A stretch of 64,000 bases of DNA from Sphingomonas canadensis. Its GTDB lineage: Bacteria > Pseudomonadota > Alphaproteobacteria > Sphingomonadales > Sphingomonadaceae. Below are positions 10,308-18,582 of this stretch, one piece after another. The translations under genes and the position numbers were made by a program. The DNA lies in contig NZ_JAPDRA010000008.1 of NCBI RefSeq assembly GCF_026013525.1, positions 22,501 to 86,500 on the forward strand, read 5' to 3'. The notes under the pieces are model-generated. The model saw only the letters and a list, made by a program, of their open reading frames with translations. It did no database searches and was not told the origin of the DNA. Each line of letters opens with the position of its first letter. Position 1 is the stretch's first letter.

Positions 10308-10457
10308 TCCCCCTCCCGCCGCAGCGAACCCGCGTTCCTTTGTGGCGCTCCGCCCAACAGGGCTACGGGCCTTTGTGGCGCTCCGCCCAACAGGGCTACG
10401 CGCATGGTTCGATTCCCGTTACCCGCTCCATCCCCTTCCCGCCGCAGCGAACCCGCG
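10283..10457 (+). repeat. 52-bp direct repeat duplicating the tRNA-Gly 3' end
   Basis: Bases 10283-10334, which cover the T-loop, acceptor strand, CCA and 27 bases beyond, recur at 10406-10457 with one mismatch. The second copy lacks the rest of the tRNA and cannot be functional. The 71 bases between the copies hold a two-unit tandem repeat and no gene. The pattern resembles the scar of a small integration or recombination event at a tRNA attachment site, but no integrase is present. Confidence 0.9.
10337..10400 (+). repeat. Two-unit tandem repeat, 31-bp units
   Basis: The 31-base unit beginning CCTTTGTGGCGCTCCGCCCA occurs at 10337-10367 and again, identically, at 10370-10400, separated by GG. 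It lies between the two copies of the tRNA 3' end. Two units with a 2-base gap are far from a CRISPR array. Confidence 0.93.
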
Positions 10458-10495
10458 CCTTTTGGCCGCCCGCCTGCGCAACAAGCGAAGCATCC

Positions 10496-11632
10496 GTGAC
10501 CGCCGAACCGCTCGCGCTGTACGTCCACTGGCCGTTCTGCGTCTCCAAATGCCCCTATTGCGACTTCAACAGCCACGTCCGCGCCGATGTGGACCAGGCG
10601 GCGTGGCGGGCGGCGCTGCTGGCCGATCTGGCGCATGAGGCGGCGCTGCTGCCGGAGCGGCGGCTGGGGTCGATCTTCTTCGGCGGGGGCACGCCTTCGC
10701 TGATGCCGCCGGAGACGGTGGCGGCGGTGCTGGACGCGGCCGGGCGCCACTGGGGCTTCGCGCCCGGGATCGAGATCACGCTGGAAGCCAACCCGAGTTC
10801 GGTCGAGGCGGCACGCTTCGCCGATCTGGCGGCGGCGGGGGTCAACCGCGTCTCGCTGGGGCTCCAGGCCCTCGACGACGCGACGCTGGCGTTCCTGGGC
10901 CGCGCACATGGCGTGGACGAGGGGCTGGCCGCGCTGGAGACCGCCCAGCGCCACTTCGCGCGGGCCAGCTTCGACCTGATCTATGCCCGCCCCGGCCAGC
11001 CGCTGGCGGCGTGGGAGGCGGAACTGCGCCGGGCGATCGGCTTCGGCACCGGCCATCTGTCGCTGTACCAGCTCACCATCGAGCCGGGGACGCGCTTCGC
11101 CACGCTGGCGGCGAAGGGCGAGCTGGTGCTGCCCGATGGCGACGCGGCTGCCGACCTGTTCGACGCGACGCGCGCCATCGCGGCGGCGGCCGGGCTGCCC
11201 GCCTATGAGATATCCAACCACGCCCGGCCCGGCGAGGAGAGCCGCCACAACCTGACCTATTGGCGCTATGGCGACTATGCCGGGATCGGCCCCGGCGCGC
11301 ACGGGCGGCGCGGGGGAATGGCGACGTTCCGCCGCCGCAAGCCCGAGAACTGGATCGCGGCGGTGGACCGCAACGGCCACGGCATCGAGCGCGAGGACGC
11401 GCTGGCCCCGCACGAACGCGCCGTGGAGGCGCTGCTGATGGGGCTGCGGCTGGACGAGGGCGTCGATCTCGATCGCATCGCCGCGCTGGCCGGGGGCGAG
11501 GTGCCGGTCGACGCAAAGGCGCTGGCCCGGGTCGCGGCGCAGGGGCTGGCGGTGCGCGAGGGCACGCGGCTGCGCGTCACGCCCGCGGGCATGCCCGTGC
11601 TGGAAGCGGTGCTGCGCGAGATCGTGGCCTGA
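10496..11632 (+). CDS. hemW: Radical SAM heme chaperone HemW
   Basis: HemW is a radical SAM protein that binds heme and delivers it to respiratory enzymes; it was long misnamed as an oxygen-independent coproporphyrinogen oxidase. The 378-residue frame starts at GTG 10496 (VTAEPLALYVHWPFCVSKCP). The cluster cysteines CxxxCxxC are C15, C19 and C22. IFFGGGTPSLM and a C-terminal HemN-like domain follow. The open frame extends upstream through the tRNA-end repeat, but that part is not protein-like. The heme-chaperone role suits a genome with many cytochromes. Confidence 0.93.
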   Translation: MTAEPLALYVHWPFCVSKCPYCDFNSHVRADVDQAAWRAALLADLAHEAALLPERRLGSIFFGGGTPSLMPPETVAAVLDAAGRHWGFAPGIEITLEANPSSVEAARFADLAAAGVNRVSLGLQALDDATLAFLGRAHGVDEGLAALETAQRHFARASFDLIYARPGQPLAAWEAELRRAIGFGTGHLSLYQLTIEPGTRFATLAAKGELVLPDGDAAADLFDATRAIAAAAGLPAYEISNHARPGEESRHNLTYWRYGDYAGIGPGAHGRRGGMATFRRRKPENWIAAVDRNGHGIEREDALAPHERAVEALLMGLRLDEGVDLDRIAALAGGEVPVDAKALARVAAQGLAVREGTRLRVTPAGMPVLEAVLREIVA

Positions 11633-11680
11633 GGCGGGGCGCGCGGGCACCGGCCCGTGCGCGCCCCAACCCCGCCGGCG

Positions 11681-12886
11681 TCAGTCGCCGAAGCCAGTGG
11701 GCGCGGCGGAGACCGTGGCGGTCGATCCCGCGCCGATCTCCTGAACCTCCAGCGCACGCTCGGCCACGCCGTCACGGCCGAAGCGGAATGCGCCGTCGAG
11801 CCCCGAGAAGCCGTCGCGCGCCTCCAGCCGTCCATCGGGGAAGGGCGTGCCCGGCCGCCATTCGCGCGCGATCCGCACCGTCAGCAGCACCGCGTCATAG
11901 CCCATCGTCGAAAGCCGGTAGGGCGCGACGCCGAAGCGGGCGCGATATTTGGTCGCATATTGGCGATAATATTTGTTCGGCACGCTGGCGAACCAGCCGC
12001 CGTTGAGCACCGCGTTCGCGCCGATCGCCGAATCGGCGTTCCACAGCTCGGTGCCGAGCAGCCGCGCGGTCTTGCCGCCGGCCGTCTTGCGCAGGATGGG
12101 CGTGGCCGTCACCGCGCTGGAGCCGCTGCCGGCGATCAGCACCGCCTGGAACGGATTGCGGCCCAGCTTGGTGATCGCGGTGGTCATCGATCCCGGGCGG
12201 CTGTCATAGGTCTCCATCCCCACCACGACGCCGCCCGAATCCTCCACCGAACGCAGGAACGCGGTGGAGGCGCGATCGCCGTAGAGGCCCGCGGGCATCA
12301 GACCGGCGAACTGGGTGATCCCCGATGCACGGGCATAGCGCACCACGCGATCGATCGACTGCGAGGGCGAATAGCCGAGCGTGTACACGCCCCGGCCCGC
12401 CACCCCGGCATCGTTGGAGAAGCTGAGCACCGGCACGCGCGCGCGTTGGGCGATCGGGGCCACCTCGCGCGCTTCCTCCGCCAGCAGCGGGCCGAGGATC
12501 AGCCGGGCGCCGTCCGCGATCGCGGCGCTGGCCGCGGCGGCCGCCCCGCCGGGCAGCGCGGTATCATAGGTGGTGATGCGCACCGTCTCGCTCTTGGTAT
12601 CCAGGATCGCGAGCTGGGTCGCGTTCTGAAGCGACTTGCCGACCGCCGCGTTGGGGCCGGACAGCGGCACCAGCAACGCGACGCGATGGCGCTCCGCGTC
12701 CTGCGGCAGCGCGTTGGTGATCGGTGCGGGTGCCGGACGCGGTACGGCGACCGGCGCGGCAGGCCGCGATTCGGGAACGATACGCGCGCCGCCCGCGCAG
12801 GCCGCCGCCAGAAAGGCCAGGCCCAGGGTCGCCCAGCGCAACGCGGAACGCAGTCCCGGTTGCGGTTTCGATGCTGCCTCTGCCAT
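11681..12886 (-). CDS. Penicillin-binding protein activator, LpoA-like periplasmic-binding lipoprotein
   Basis: A 401-residue lipoprotein with the lipobox LAAAC near residue 30 (FLAAACAGG), a Pro/Ala-rich linker, and a type I periplasmic-binding fold from about residue 67 (RVALLVPLSGPNAAVGKSLQ). By homology with YraM/LpoA it probably activates a class A penicillin-binding protein from the envelope. It lacks the long N-terminal TPR domain of enterobacterial LpoA. It is divergent from rsmI with only 12 bases between start codons; a good GGGGAGAG precedes its ATG. The yraM-yraL-yraN gene set is preserved here (lpoA, rsmI, yraN). Confidence 0.85.
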   Translation of the reverse strand: MAEAASKPQPGLRSALRWATLGLAFLAAACAGGARIVPESRPAAPVAVPRPAPAPITNALPQDAERHRVALLVPLSGPNAAVGKSLQNATQLAILDTKSETVRITTYDTALPGGAAAAASAAIADGARLILGPLLAEEAREVAPIAQRARVPVLSFSNDAGVAGRGVYTLGYSPSQSIDRVVRYARASGITQFAGLMPAGLYGDRASTAFLRSVEDSGGVVVGMETYDSRPGSMTTAITKLGRNPFQAVLIAGSGSSAVTATPILRKTAGGKTARLLGTELWNADSAIGANAVLNGGWFASVPNKYYRQYATKYRARFGVAPYRLSTMGYDAVLLTVRIAREWRPGTPFPDGRLEARDGFSGLDGAFRFGRDGVAERALEVQEIGAGSTATVSAAPTGFGD

Positions 12887-12898
12887 GAACTCTCCCCG

Positions 12899-13738
12899 AT
12901 GGACTCTACGCTTACGCCCGGCCTCTACATCGTCGCCACCCCGATCGGCAATCTCGGCGACCTTTCCCCGCGCGCGGCGGAGATATTGCTGAACGCCGAT
13001 CTAGTCGCCGTCGAGGACAGCCGCGTTACCGCCGGGCTGTTCCGCCACCTGGGCGGCAAGGGGCGGATGATCCCCTATCACGATCACAACGCCGATTCCG
13101 TGCGCCCGGGGCTGGTGGCGCGGATGGGCGGCGAATCGGTTGCGCTGGTGAGCGACGCCGGAACGCCGCTGATATCCGATCCGGGCTACAAGCTGGTGCG
13201 CGACGCGCGCGCGGCGGGGCATATGGTGACGACGATCCCCGGCCCCTGCGCGGCGATCGCGGCGCTGACGCTGGCGGGGCTGCCGACCGACCGGTTCCTG
13301 TTCCTGGGCTTCCTGCCCGCCAAGTCCGGCGCGCGTGCGCAGGCGATCGCGGAGGTGGCCGGGGTGCGCGCCACGCTGGTGCTCTACGAATCGGGTCCGC
13401 GGCTGTCCGCCTGCCTTGCGGCGCTGGCCGATGGACTGGGCGATCGCGAGGCGGCGGTGGCGCGCGAGATCAGCAAGAAGTTCGAGGAGACCGTGACCGG
13501 CACGCTCTCCACGCTGACTGCGCGCTATGCCGATGCGCCGCCCAGGGGCGAGATCGTGGTGGTGGTCGCCCCGCCCGGCGAGGCCGCACCCGCGACCGCG
13601 GAGGATGCCGACGCCGCGCTGGCCGAGGCGCTGACCCGCCTGCCCCCGGCCAAGGCGGCGGGAGAGGTGGCCAAGCGGCTGGGGATCGATCGCAAGGCGC
13701 TGTACGCCCGCGCGATGGAACTGCGCGGCGGGCGCTGA
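12899..13738 (+). CDS. rsmI: 16S rRNA (cytidine-1402-2'-O)-methyltransferase
   Basis: RsmI 2'-O-methylates C1402 of 16S rRNA in the ribosomal P site. The 279-residue protein begins MDSTLTPGLYIVATPIGNLG, with the family motifs VALVSDAGTPLISDPGY and TIPGPCAAIAALTLAGLP. No clear Shine-Dalgarno precedes ATG 12899, and only 12 bases separate it from the divergent lpoA start, so the mRNA may be leaderless or its promoter may lie in the lpoA coding region. Confidence 0.95.
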   Translation: MDSTLTPGLYIVATPIGNLGDLSPRAAEILLNADLVAVEDSRVTAGLFRHLGGKGRMIPYHDHNADSVRPGLVARMGGESVALVSDAGTPLISDPGYKLVRDARAAGHMVTTIPGPCAAIAALTLAGLPTDRFLFLGFLPAKSGARAQAIAEVAGVRATLVLYESGPRLSACLAALADGLGDREAAVAREISKKFEETVTGTLSTLTARYADAPPRGEIVVVVAPPGEAAPATAEDADAALAEALTRLPPAKAAGEVAKRLGIDRKALYARAMELRGGR

Positions 13739-13745
13739 CCCGGCG

Positions 13746-14045
13746 CTATTCCAGGATCCAGCTTCGTCCCGCGATCGTCCGGCGGATGCCGGGCATCGGT
13801 ATCCCGGCGGGCGTATCCGGCGTGGGCGGCGGGCGCCAATGGACGGACCCGTTCTCCGTCCCGCGATAGACGGCGACGGTTTCGAGCTGGCGCGATTCGT
13901 CGATTCCGGTGATCTCGGCCAGGCGGCGCAGATAGGTTGCCGCAAGGTCGCGCCGCCGCGTCCACGCGTGCGGGGTCACCGCACGGCGAGCGGCTGCAAG
14001 TTCCTGAATGGCGCGACGCCGGTAGTAGCTTTCGTTTGATTCCAC
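13746..14045 (-). CDS. Small conserved hypothetical protein
   Basis: A 99-residue protein beginning MESNESYYRRRAIQELAAAR. The N-terminal two thirds are predicted helical and basic (RRAVTPHAWTRRRDLAATYL), and the C-terminus is Pro-rich. No signal peptide or known motif is seen. It is convergent with rsmI, whose stop lies 7 bases away. Codon use looks like that of its neighbours, which supports a real gene, but no function can be named. Confidence 0.65.
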   Translation of the reverse strand: MESNESYYRRRAIQELAAARRAVTPHAWTRRRDLAATYLRRLAEITGIDESRQLETVAVYRGTENGSVHWRPPPTPDTPAGIPMPGIRRTIAGRSWILE

Positions 14046-14116
14046 CTATGCTCCCCCCCGGCAGCATTGCAGAAGCCCGGACCTTAAGCGATTCGGGACA
14101 GTAGGATTTACCCTAT

Positions 14117-14125
14117 TTATCCACA
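14117..14125 (+). promoter_or_regulatory. Perfect DnaA-box sequence
   Basis: TTATCCACA, the consensus DnaA box, lies in the 115-base divergent gap between the small gene ending at 14045 and yraN, 36 bases before the yraN start. A single box with no AT-rich unwinding element does not make an origin. It could mark DnaA-dependent control or be chance. Confidence 0.45.
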
Positions 14126-14160
14126 GGCGGGAACCCGTGTCAGGATCATGGTGAACAAAT

Positions 14161-14517
14161 TTGGCCAGGGATAGACGCGCCGCCGAATCGCGCGGGCGCG
14201 ATGGCGAGACGCAGGCCGCATGGTTCCTGCGGATGAAGGGCTGGCGCATCCTGGACCGGCGCGTGCGCACGCCGGCCGGCGAGGTGGACCTGGTGGCCCG
14301 GCGCGGCAGCCTGATCGCCTTCGTCGAGGTGAAGACGCGCGCGCGGGGCGCCGATCTGGATCACGCCATCGACGCCCATCGCCTGCGCCGCGTGGCCGCC
14401 GCCGCGGAGTATCTGATGCAGCGCTATGCCGGCCCCGGCGACGATATCCGCGTCGACGTGATCCTCATTGCCCCGGGCACCCTGCCTCGCCATATCGAGA
14501 ACGCCTGGATCGGGTGA
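14161..14517 (+). CDS. yraN: YraN family protein (UPF0102), predicted endonuclease fold
   Basis: A 118-residue protein with the restriction-endonuclease-like core of UPF0102: GRDGETQAAWFLRMKGWRIL, then GEVDLVARRGSLIAFVEVKT (E..D..EVK catalytic-type residues) and a C-terminal RVDVILIAPG strand. The role in cells is unsettled. A TTG start at 14161 is used because upstream in-frame codons are blocked by a stop at 14152. It is followed by gshB after 46 bases, a common alphaproteobacterial order. Confidence 0.9.
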   Translation: MARDRRAAESRGRDGETQAAWFLRMKGWRILDRRVRTPAGEVDLVARRGSLIAFVEVKTRARGADLDHAIDAHRLRRVAAAAEYLMQRYAGPGDDIRVDVILIAPGTLPRHIENAWIG

Positions 14518-14563
14518 CCCCGGCGGGCCAAGCCAGCCACGAGAACGTGGAGCAGGAGGAAGA

Positions 14564-15523
14564 ATGTCGCTTACGGTCGCGGTTCAGATGGACCCGCTGG
14601 AGAGCATCAACATCGCGGGGGATTCCACCTTCGCGCTGATGCTGTCGGCCCAGTCGCGCGGATATGCGCTGTTTCATTATTCGCCGGAGGACCTGAACTA
14701 TCGCGACGGGCGCGTATGGACCCGCGCGCATCCGGTAACCGTGCAGCATGTGGTGGGCGATCACTTCCGATTCGGCCGCCCGATGAGCCTGGATCTGGGC
14801 AAGGACGCCGATGTGGTGCTGATGCGTCAGGACCCGCCGTTCGACCTGGGATATATCACCGCCACCCACTTGCTGGAGCGGATCGCGGACCAGACGCTGG
14901 TGGTGAACGACCCCGCATCGGTGCGCAACGCGCCCGAGAAGGTGTGGGTGCTGGATTTCGCGCGCTTCATGCCGCCGACGCTGGTGACGCGCAGCCTGGA
15001 GGAGGCGCGCGCCTTCCTGGCCGAACATGGCGAGATCGTCGTCAAGCCGCTGCACGGCAACGGCGGCAAGGCGATCTTCAAGGTGGGGACCGACGGCGCC
15101 AACCTTTCGTCGCTGATCGAGGTGTTCAACACCGCCTGGCGCGAGCCGCACATGGTTCAGGCGTTCCTGCCCGGCGTGGCCAAGGGCGACAAGCGCATCG
15201 TGCTGGTGGACGGCGAGGTGGCGGGCGCGGTCAACCGCATCCCAGGCGAGGGCGAGATCCGCTCCAACCTGGCCGTGGGCGGCAGCGCGGCGCAGACCGA
15301 GCTGACCGAACGCGAGCTGGAAATCTGTGCTGCGCTGGGACCCGAGCTGAAGCGCCGCGGGCTCCTTTTCGTGGGAATAGACGTTATCGGCGGCGAATGG
15401 CTGACCGAGATCAACGTGACCTCCCCCACCGGCATCGTGGCGATCGACCGGTTCAACGGCACCGATACGCCCGGACGCATCTGGGACGCGATCGAGGCCC
15501 GGCTGGCCGCGCGCGCGGCCTGA
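14564..15523 (+). CDS. gshB: Glutathione synthetase
   Basis: GshB joins gamma-glutamylcysteine and glycine with ATP to make glutathione. The 319-residue protein has the N-terminal MSLTVAVQMDPLESINIAGD, DVVLMRQDPPFDLGYITATH, the ATP-grasp region EIVVKPLHGNGGKAIFKV and the metal-binding end ITEINVTSPTG-like (LTEINVTSPTGIVAIDRFNG). ATG 14564 follows a strong GCAGGAGGAAG. Length is normal. Confidence 0.96.
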   Translation: MSLTVAVQMDPLESINIAGDSTFALMLSAQSRGYALFHYSPEDLNYRDGRVWTRAHPVTVQHVVGDHFRFGRPMSLDLGKDADVVLMRQDPPFDLGYITATHLLERIADQTLVVNDPASVRNAPEKVWVLDFARFMPPTLVTRSLEEARAFLAEHGEIVVKPLHGNGGKAIFKVGTDGANLSSLIEVFNTAWREPHMVQAFLPGVAKGDKRIVLVDGEVAGAVNRIPGEGEIRSNLAVGGSAAQTELTERELEICAALGPELKRRGLLFVGIDVIGGEWLTEINVTSPTGIVAIDRFNGTDTPGRIWDAIEARLAARAA

Positions 15524-15550
15524 GCCCGCGGGACTGAGGGACGCATCCCG

Positions 15551-16150
15551 ATGGTCAACTGGCTCGATTGGATCGAATGGGGCTATTGGGGCATCTTCCT
15601 GCTGATGGTGCTCGAGAATGTGATCCCTCCGATCCCTTCGGAGGTGATCATGGGGCTGGGCGGCATCGCGGTGGCGCGCGGCAAGATGGATTTCGCGATG
15701 CTGGTCGCCGCCGGCACCGCGGGCACCGTGGTCGGCAACCTCTTCTGGTGGGAGGCCGGGCGGCGGCTCGGATACCGGCGGCTGAAGCCGGCGGTGGACC
15801 GCTGGGGGCGCTGGCTGACGATCGAATGGGACAATATCGAGCGGCTGAAGGCCTATTTCGACCGCTGGGGCGGGCTCACCGTGTTCCTGTTCCGCTTCCT
15901 GCCGTTGGGGCGCACGATGATATCAGTGCCGGCGGGGCTGATGCACATGCCCTTCTGGCGCTTCACGCTGTTCACCACGGCGGGCAGCCTGGTGTGGAAC
16001 GTGATGCTGGCCGGGGTTGGGCTGGGGCTCGGCACGCTGATCCAGGACGTCGAACGCTGGGTGACGCCGGTGGCGTTGGCGGGGGCGGCGGCGATGCTGC
16101 TGCTCTATGTCTGGCGGCTGCTCACCTGGCGGCCGCGGCACCGGGCCTGA
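15551..16150 (+). CDS. DedA family membrane protein
   Basis: A 199-residue inner-membrane protein of the DedA/SNARE-associated family, whose members act in lipid-carrier (undecaprenyl-phosphate) or phospholipid scrambling and membrane homeostasis. The family hallmarks ENVIPPIPSEVIMGLGG (residues 22-38) and the re-entrant FRFLPLGRTMISVPAGLM (about 115-132) are present, with four or more hydrophobic helices. It lies 27 bases after gshB. The substrate is not known. Confidence 0.92.
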   Translation: MVNWLDWIEWGYWGIFLLMVLENVIPPIPSEVIMGLGGIAVARGKMDFAMLVAAGTAGTVVGNLFWWEAGRRLGYRRLKPAVDRWGRWLTIEWDNIERLKAYFDRWGGLTVFLFRFLPLGRTMISVPAGLMHMPFWRFTLFTTAGSLVWNVMLAGVGLGLGTLIQDVERWVTPVALAGAAAMLLLYVWRLLTWRPRHRA

Positions 16151-16154
16151 CGCC

Positions 16155-17042
16155 TCACGCCCGCGGATGGGCGTTGCGATAGACGTCGAGCAGATGCGCG
16201 GCATCGACCGCGGTATAGACCTGTGTGGAGCTGAGGCTGGCATGGCCCAGCAACTCCTGCAGCGCGCGCAGATCCGCGCCGCGGCCCAGCAGGTGGGTGG
16301 CGAAGCTGTGGCGCAGCGCGTGCGGCGTGGTGCGATCGGACAGGCCGAGCGCGGTGCGCGCGGAACGCACCGACTTGCGGATCATGCCGGGCGGCAGCGG
16401 CCCGCCCTTCGCCCCGCGGAACAACGGAGCGCCGGCGGAGACGCCCCAGGGGCAGGCGGCGGCATAGGCCTCGATCGCCTCGCGCACCTGGGGCAGCAGC
16501 GGCACCATGCGCGTCTTGCCGCGCTTGCCGGTGACGCGCAGCGTCTGGCCGAGCGGCAGCACCCCGCCGTCGAGCCCTACCGCCTCGCCGATGCGCAGGC
16601 CCGCGCCGTAGAGCAGGAGCAGCACCGCCCAGTCACGCGCGGCGATCCAGGGCTCCCGCGCCTCCTCCGACGCCAGCTCCGCCAGCGCCACCGCCTCATG
16701 CGGGGCAACCGGGCGGGGGACGCCCTTCTTGACCCGCGGCCCGCGCAGCTTCGGCAGCTCGGCACGCTCGCCCGCAGCCCATTTGAGGAAGCCGCGCACT
16801 GCCGAAAGCTCGCGCGCGGCGGAGACATTGGCCAGCCCATCCTCGCGCCGCTGCGCCAGGAAGGCGCGCAGATCGGCGGCGGAGACCCCCGCCAGCGCCT
16901 CACGCGCCACCGCCCCGCCCCAATGGCGCTGAAGGAAGGCGATCAGCCGCTCCGCCGTCGCCTGATAGGCACGCACCGTATGCGCCGACCGCCGCCGGTC
17001 GCGGGCCAGGTGCCGGGCATAGAGGAGCGGAAGCGGTTCCAC
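16155..17042 (-). CDS. xerC: Site-specific tyrosine recombinase XerC
   Basis: XerC works with XerD at dif to resolve chromosome dimers. The 295-residue protein has an N-terminal SAM-like DNA-binding domain and the full catalytic set: R150 (GLRIGEAVGL), K173 (TGKRGKTR), H241 and R244 (HALRHSFATH), H267 (LGHASL) and nucleophile Y276 (STQVYT). It is convergent with the DedA gene. Nothing suggests that it belongs to a mobile element; xerC next to fsa and priA is an ordinary sphingomonad context. Confidence 0.95.
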   Translation of the reverse strand: MEPLPLLYARHLARDRRRSAHTVRAYQATAERLIAFLQRHWGGAVAREALAGVSAADLRAFLAQRREDGLANVSAARELSAVRGFLKWAAGERAELPKLRGPRVKKGVPRPVAPHEAVALAELASEEAREPWIAARDWAVLLLLYGAGLRIGEAVGLDGGVLPLGQTLRVTGKRGKTRMVPLLPQVREAIEAYAAACPWGVSAGAPLFRGAKGGPLPPGMIRKSVRSARTALGLSDRTTPHALRHSFATHLLGRGADLRALQELLGHASLSSTQVYTAVDAAHLLDVYRNAHPRA

Positions 17043-17058
17043 GGACGCGGCCTACCAA

Positions 17059-17081
17059 ATCCTCCCCGGCACGGGGAAGGG
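17059..17081. repeat. Short G/C hairpin of the CTCCCCGGCACGGGGA type
   Basis: Between fsa and xerC the sequence TCCTCCCCGGCACGGGGAAG forms a small hairpin (CCCCG/CGGGG) of a kind often dispersed in proteobacterial intergenic DNA. There is no T run, so it is not a clear intrinsic terminator. Confidence 0.4.
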
Positions 17082-17098
17082 GACCGCGGAGGAATGGC

Positions 17099-17752
17099 TC
17101 AGCCGATCTTCTGCCCGGTCTTTTCCCAATCGGCCAGGAACGCCTTGATGCCGTTGTCGGTCAGCGGGTGCTTGACGAGCTGCTTGATGACCGAGGGCGG
17201 GGCGGTCATCACATCGGCGCCGATGCGCGCGGCCTCATAGACGTGGATCGGATGACGCACGCTCGCGACGAGGATTTCGGTCGCGAAGTCGTAATTGTCG
17301 TAGATCAGCCGGATGTCGGCGATGAGCTGCATGCCATCGAAGCCGATGTCGTCATGGCGGCCGACGAAGGGCGAGATGAAGGTCGCCCCCGCCTTCGCCG
17401 CCAGCAGCGCCTGGTTGGCCGAGAAGCAGAGCGTGACGTTGACCATCGTGCCGTCATCGGTCAGCGCCTTGCACGCCTTCAGCCCGTCGATCGTCAGCGG
17501 CACCTTCACCGCGACATTGTCGGCGATCTTGCGGACCACCTCGGCCTCTTTCATCATCGTCTCGAAATCGAGCGCGACGACCTCGGCCGAGACGGGGCCG
17601 GAGACGATGCCGCAGATCTCCGCGACCACCTCCAGGAAATCGCGGCCCGCCTTGTGGATCAGCGAGGGATTGGTGGTTACGCCGTCGAGCAGCCCGGCAT
17701 CGGCCAGGTCGCGGATCTCGGCGGTGTCGGCGGTGTCGGCAAAGAATTTCAT
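17099..17752 (-). CDS. fsa: Fructose-6-phosphate aldolase / small transaldolase
   Basis: A 217-residue class I aldolase of the short transaldolase family, catalysing reversible cleavage or transfer of a dihydroxyacetone unit from sugar phosphates. The start [29 protein letters not shown] and the Schiff-base lysine K83 (VAVKVPLT) are typical, as is the C-terminal helix. Sequence alone does not separate transaldolase from fructose-6-phosphate aldolase activity. It lies upstream of xerC on the same strand with a 56-base gap. Confidence 0.93.
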   Translation of the reverse strand: MKFFADTADTAEIRDLADAGLLDGVTTNPSLIHKAGRDFLEVVAEICGIVSGPVSAEVVALDFETMMKEAEVVRKIADNVAVKVPLTIDGLKACKALTDDGTMVNVTLCFSANQALLAAKAGATFISPFVGRHDDIGFDGMQLIADIRLIYDNYDFATEILVASVRHPIHVYEAARIGADVMTAPPSVIKQLVKHPLTDNGIKAFLADWEKTGQKIG

Positions 17753-17856
17753 CGGTGGCTCCGCGAAGGAATTGTGACGCTCGAATGACGCTTGTGTTAC
17801 AGGCCGCGCCCGAATCGGAGCTTCTCTATAGCTCCGCCGACAGGAGAGGCACCCCC

Positions 17857-18537
17857 TTGCGCCGGATTCCCTTCCTTATCGCCGCGTTTCTGGTGCCGCT
17901 GCCCGCGCTGGCGCAGCAGCAGGACGAGCAGCTCTGGCTGCAGACCAACGCCTCCGTCACCATCGGCGATCGGGAGAAGATCACGCTGGAGGGCATCGGC
18001 CGCTTCAGCGACCGCGCGGACGGCTTCTCGCATGCCGAGGCGGGCATCCTCTTCACCCACACCACCGATGGCGGCATCGAGCTTTCGATCGGGTACCGCC
18101 ATGTCGAGGACTGGAACCAGGGCGTGGCGCTGCCCAACGAGGAGCGGCTGCGCCAGATGGTGCTGGTGCCGCTGGGATCGGGCTTCACCGGCCGGCTGCG
18201 CTTCGAACAGCGGTTCAACAGCAGCGGCAGCGAGATCGGCGTGCGGCTGCGCCCGCGCCTGGGCTTCGATACGCCGTTGAACGACAAGGGCGTCAAGCTG
18301 TTCGCCACGCAGGAGCATTTCCTCAATTTCAACACCACCGGCTGGGGCCAGCGCGCCGGTTATGAACGGATGCGCAACGCGGTGGGCATATCGCTGCCGC
18401 TGGGCGGCAAGCTGCGCGGCGAGGTCGGCTACCTCAACCAGTATCGCTTCGGCCGCGCCGGCAAGCGCGACCAGATGGATCACGCGCTCACCTTCACGCT
18501 CAGCTTCAACGTCGCCAGCTTCGGCGACGGGGATTAG
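17857..18537 (+). CDS. DUF2490 outer-membrane beta-barrel protein
   Basis: A 226-residue exported protein. A signal peptide ([20 protein letters not shown]) is followed by alternating amphipathic strands and an aromatic-rich C-terminus ([18 protein letters not shown]), as in DUF2490 barrels. The TTG start at 17857 is chosen because CAGGAGAGG lies just upstream; frames beginning earlier at 17755 overlap the fsa start region. The function of this family is not established. Confidence 0.83.
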   Translation: MRRIPFLIAAFLVPLPALAQQQDEQLWLQTNASVTIGDREKITLEGIGRFSDRADGFSHAEAGILFTHTTDGGIELSIGYRHVEDWNQGVALPNEERLRQMVLVPLGSGFTGRLRFEQRFNSSGSEIGVRLRPRLGFDTPLNDKGVKLFATQEHFLNFNTTGWGQRAGYERMRNAVGISLPLGGKLRGEVGYLNQYRFGRAGKRDQMDHALTFTLSFNVASFGDGD

Positions 18538-18582
18538 GGTCTGTCCTGCTAGGCGAGCCGGCCCGCCAAAAGCGGACAGTCC

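Noticed and set aside
10337..10400. CRISPR-like repeats.
   Set aside because: There are only two units, a 2-base spacer and no cas genes.
10234..10457. An integrated genomic island at tRNA-Gly.
   Set aside because: Only 71 bases separate the repeats, and there is no integrase or cargo. At most it is a scar.
10340..10495. A longer N-terminus for HemW reading through the tRNA-end repeat.
   Set aside because: The extra residues translate duplicated tRNA and tandem-repeat DNA, and homologues begin at the radical SAM domain, so GTG 10496 is preferred.
16155..17042. XerC as the integrase of a mobile element.
   Set aside because: It lies between housekeeping genes without att repeats, in an ordinary chromosomal context.
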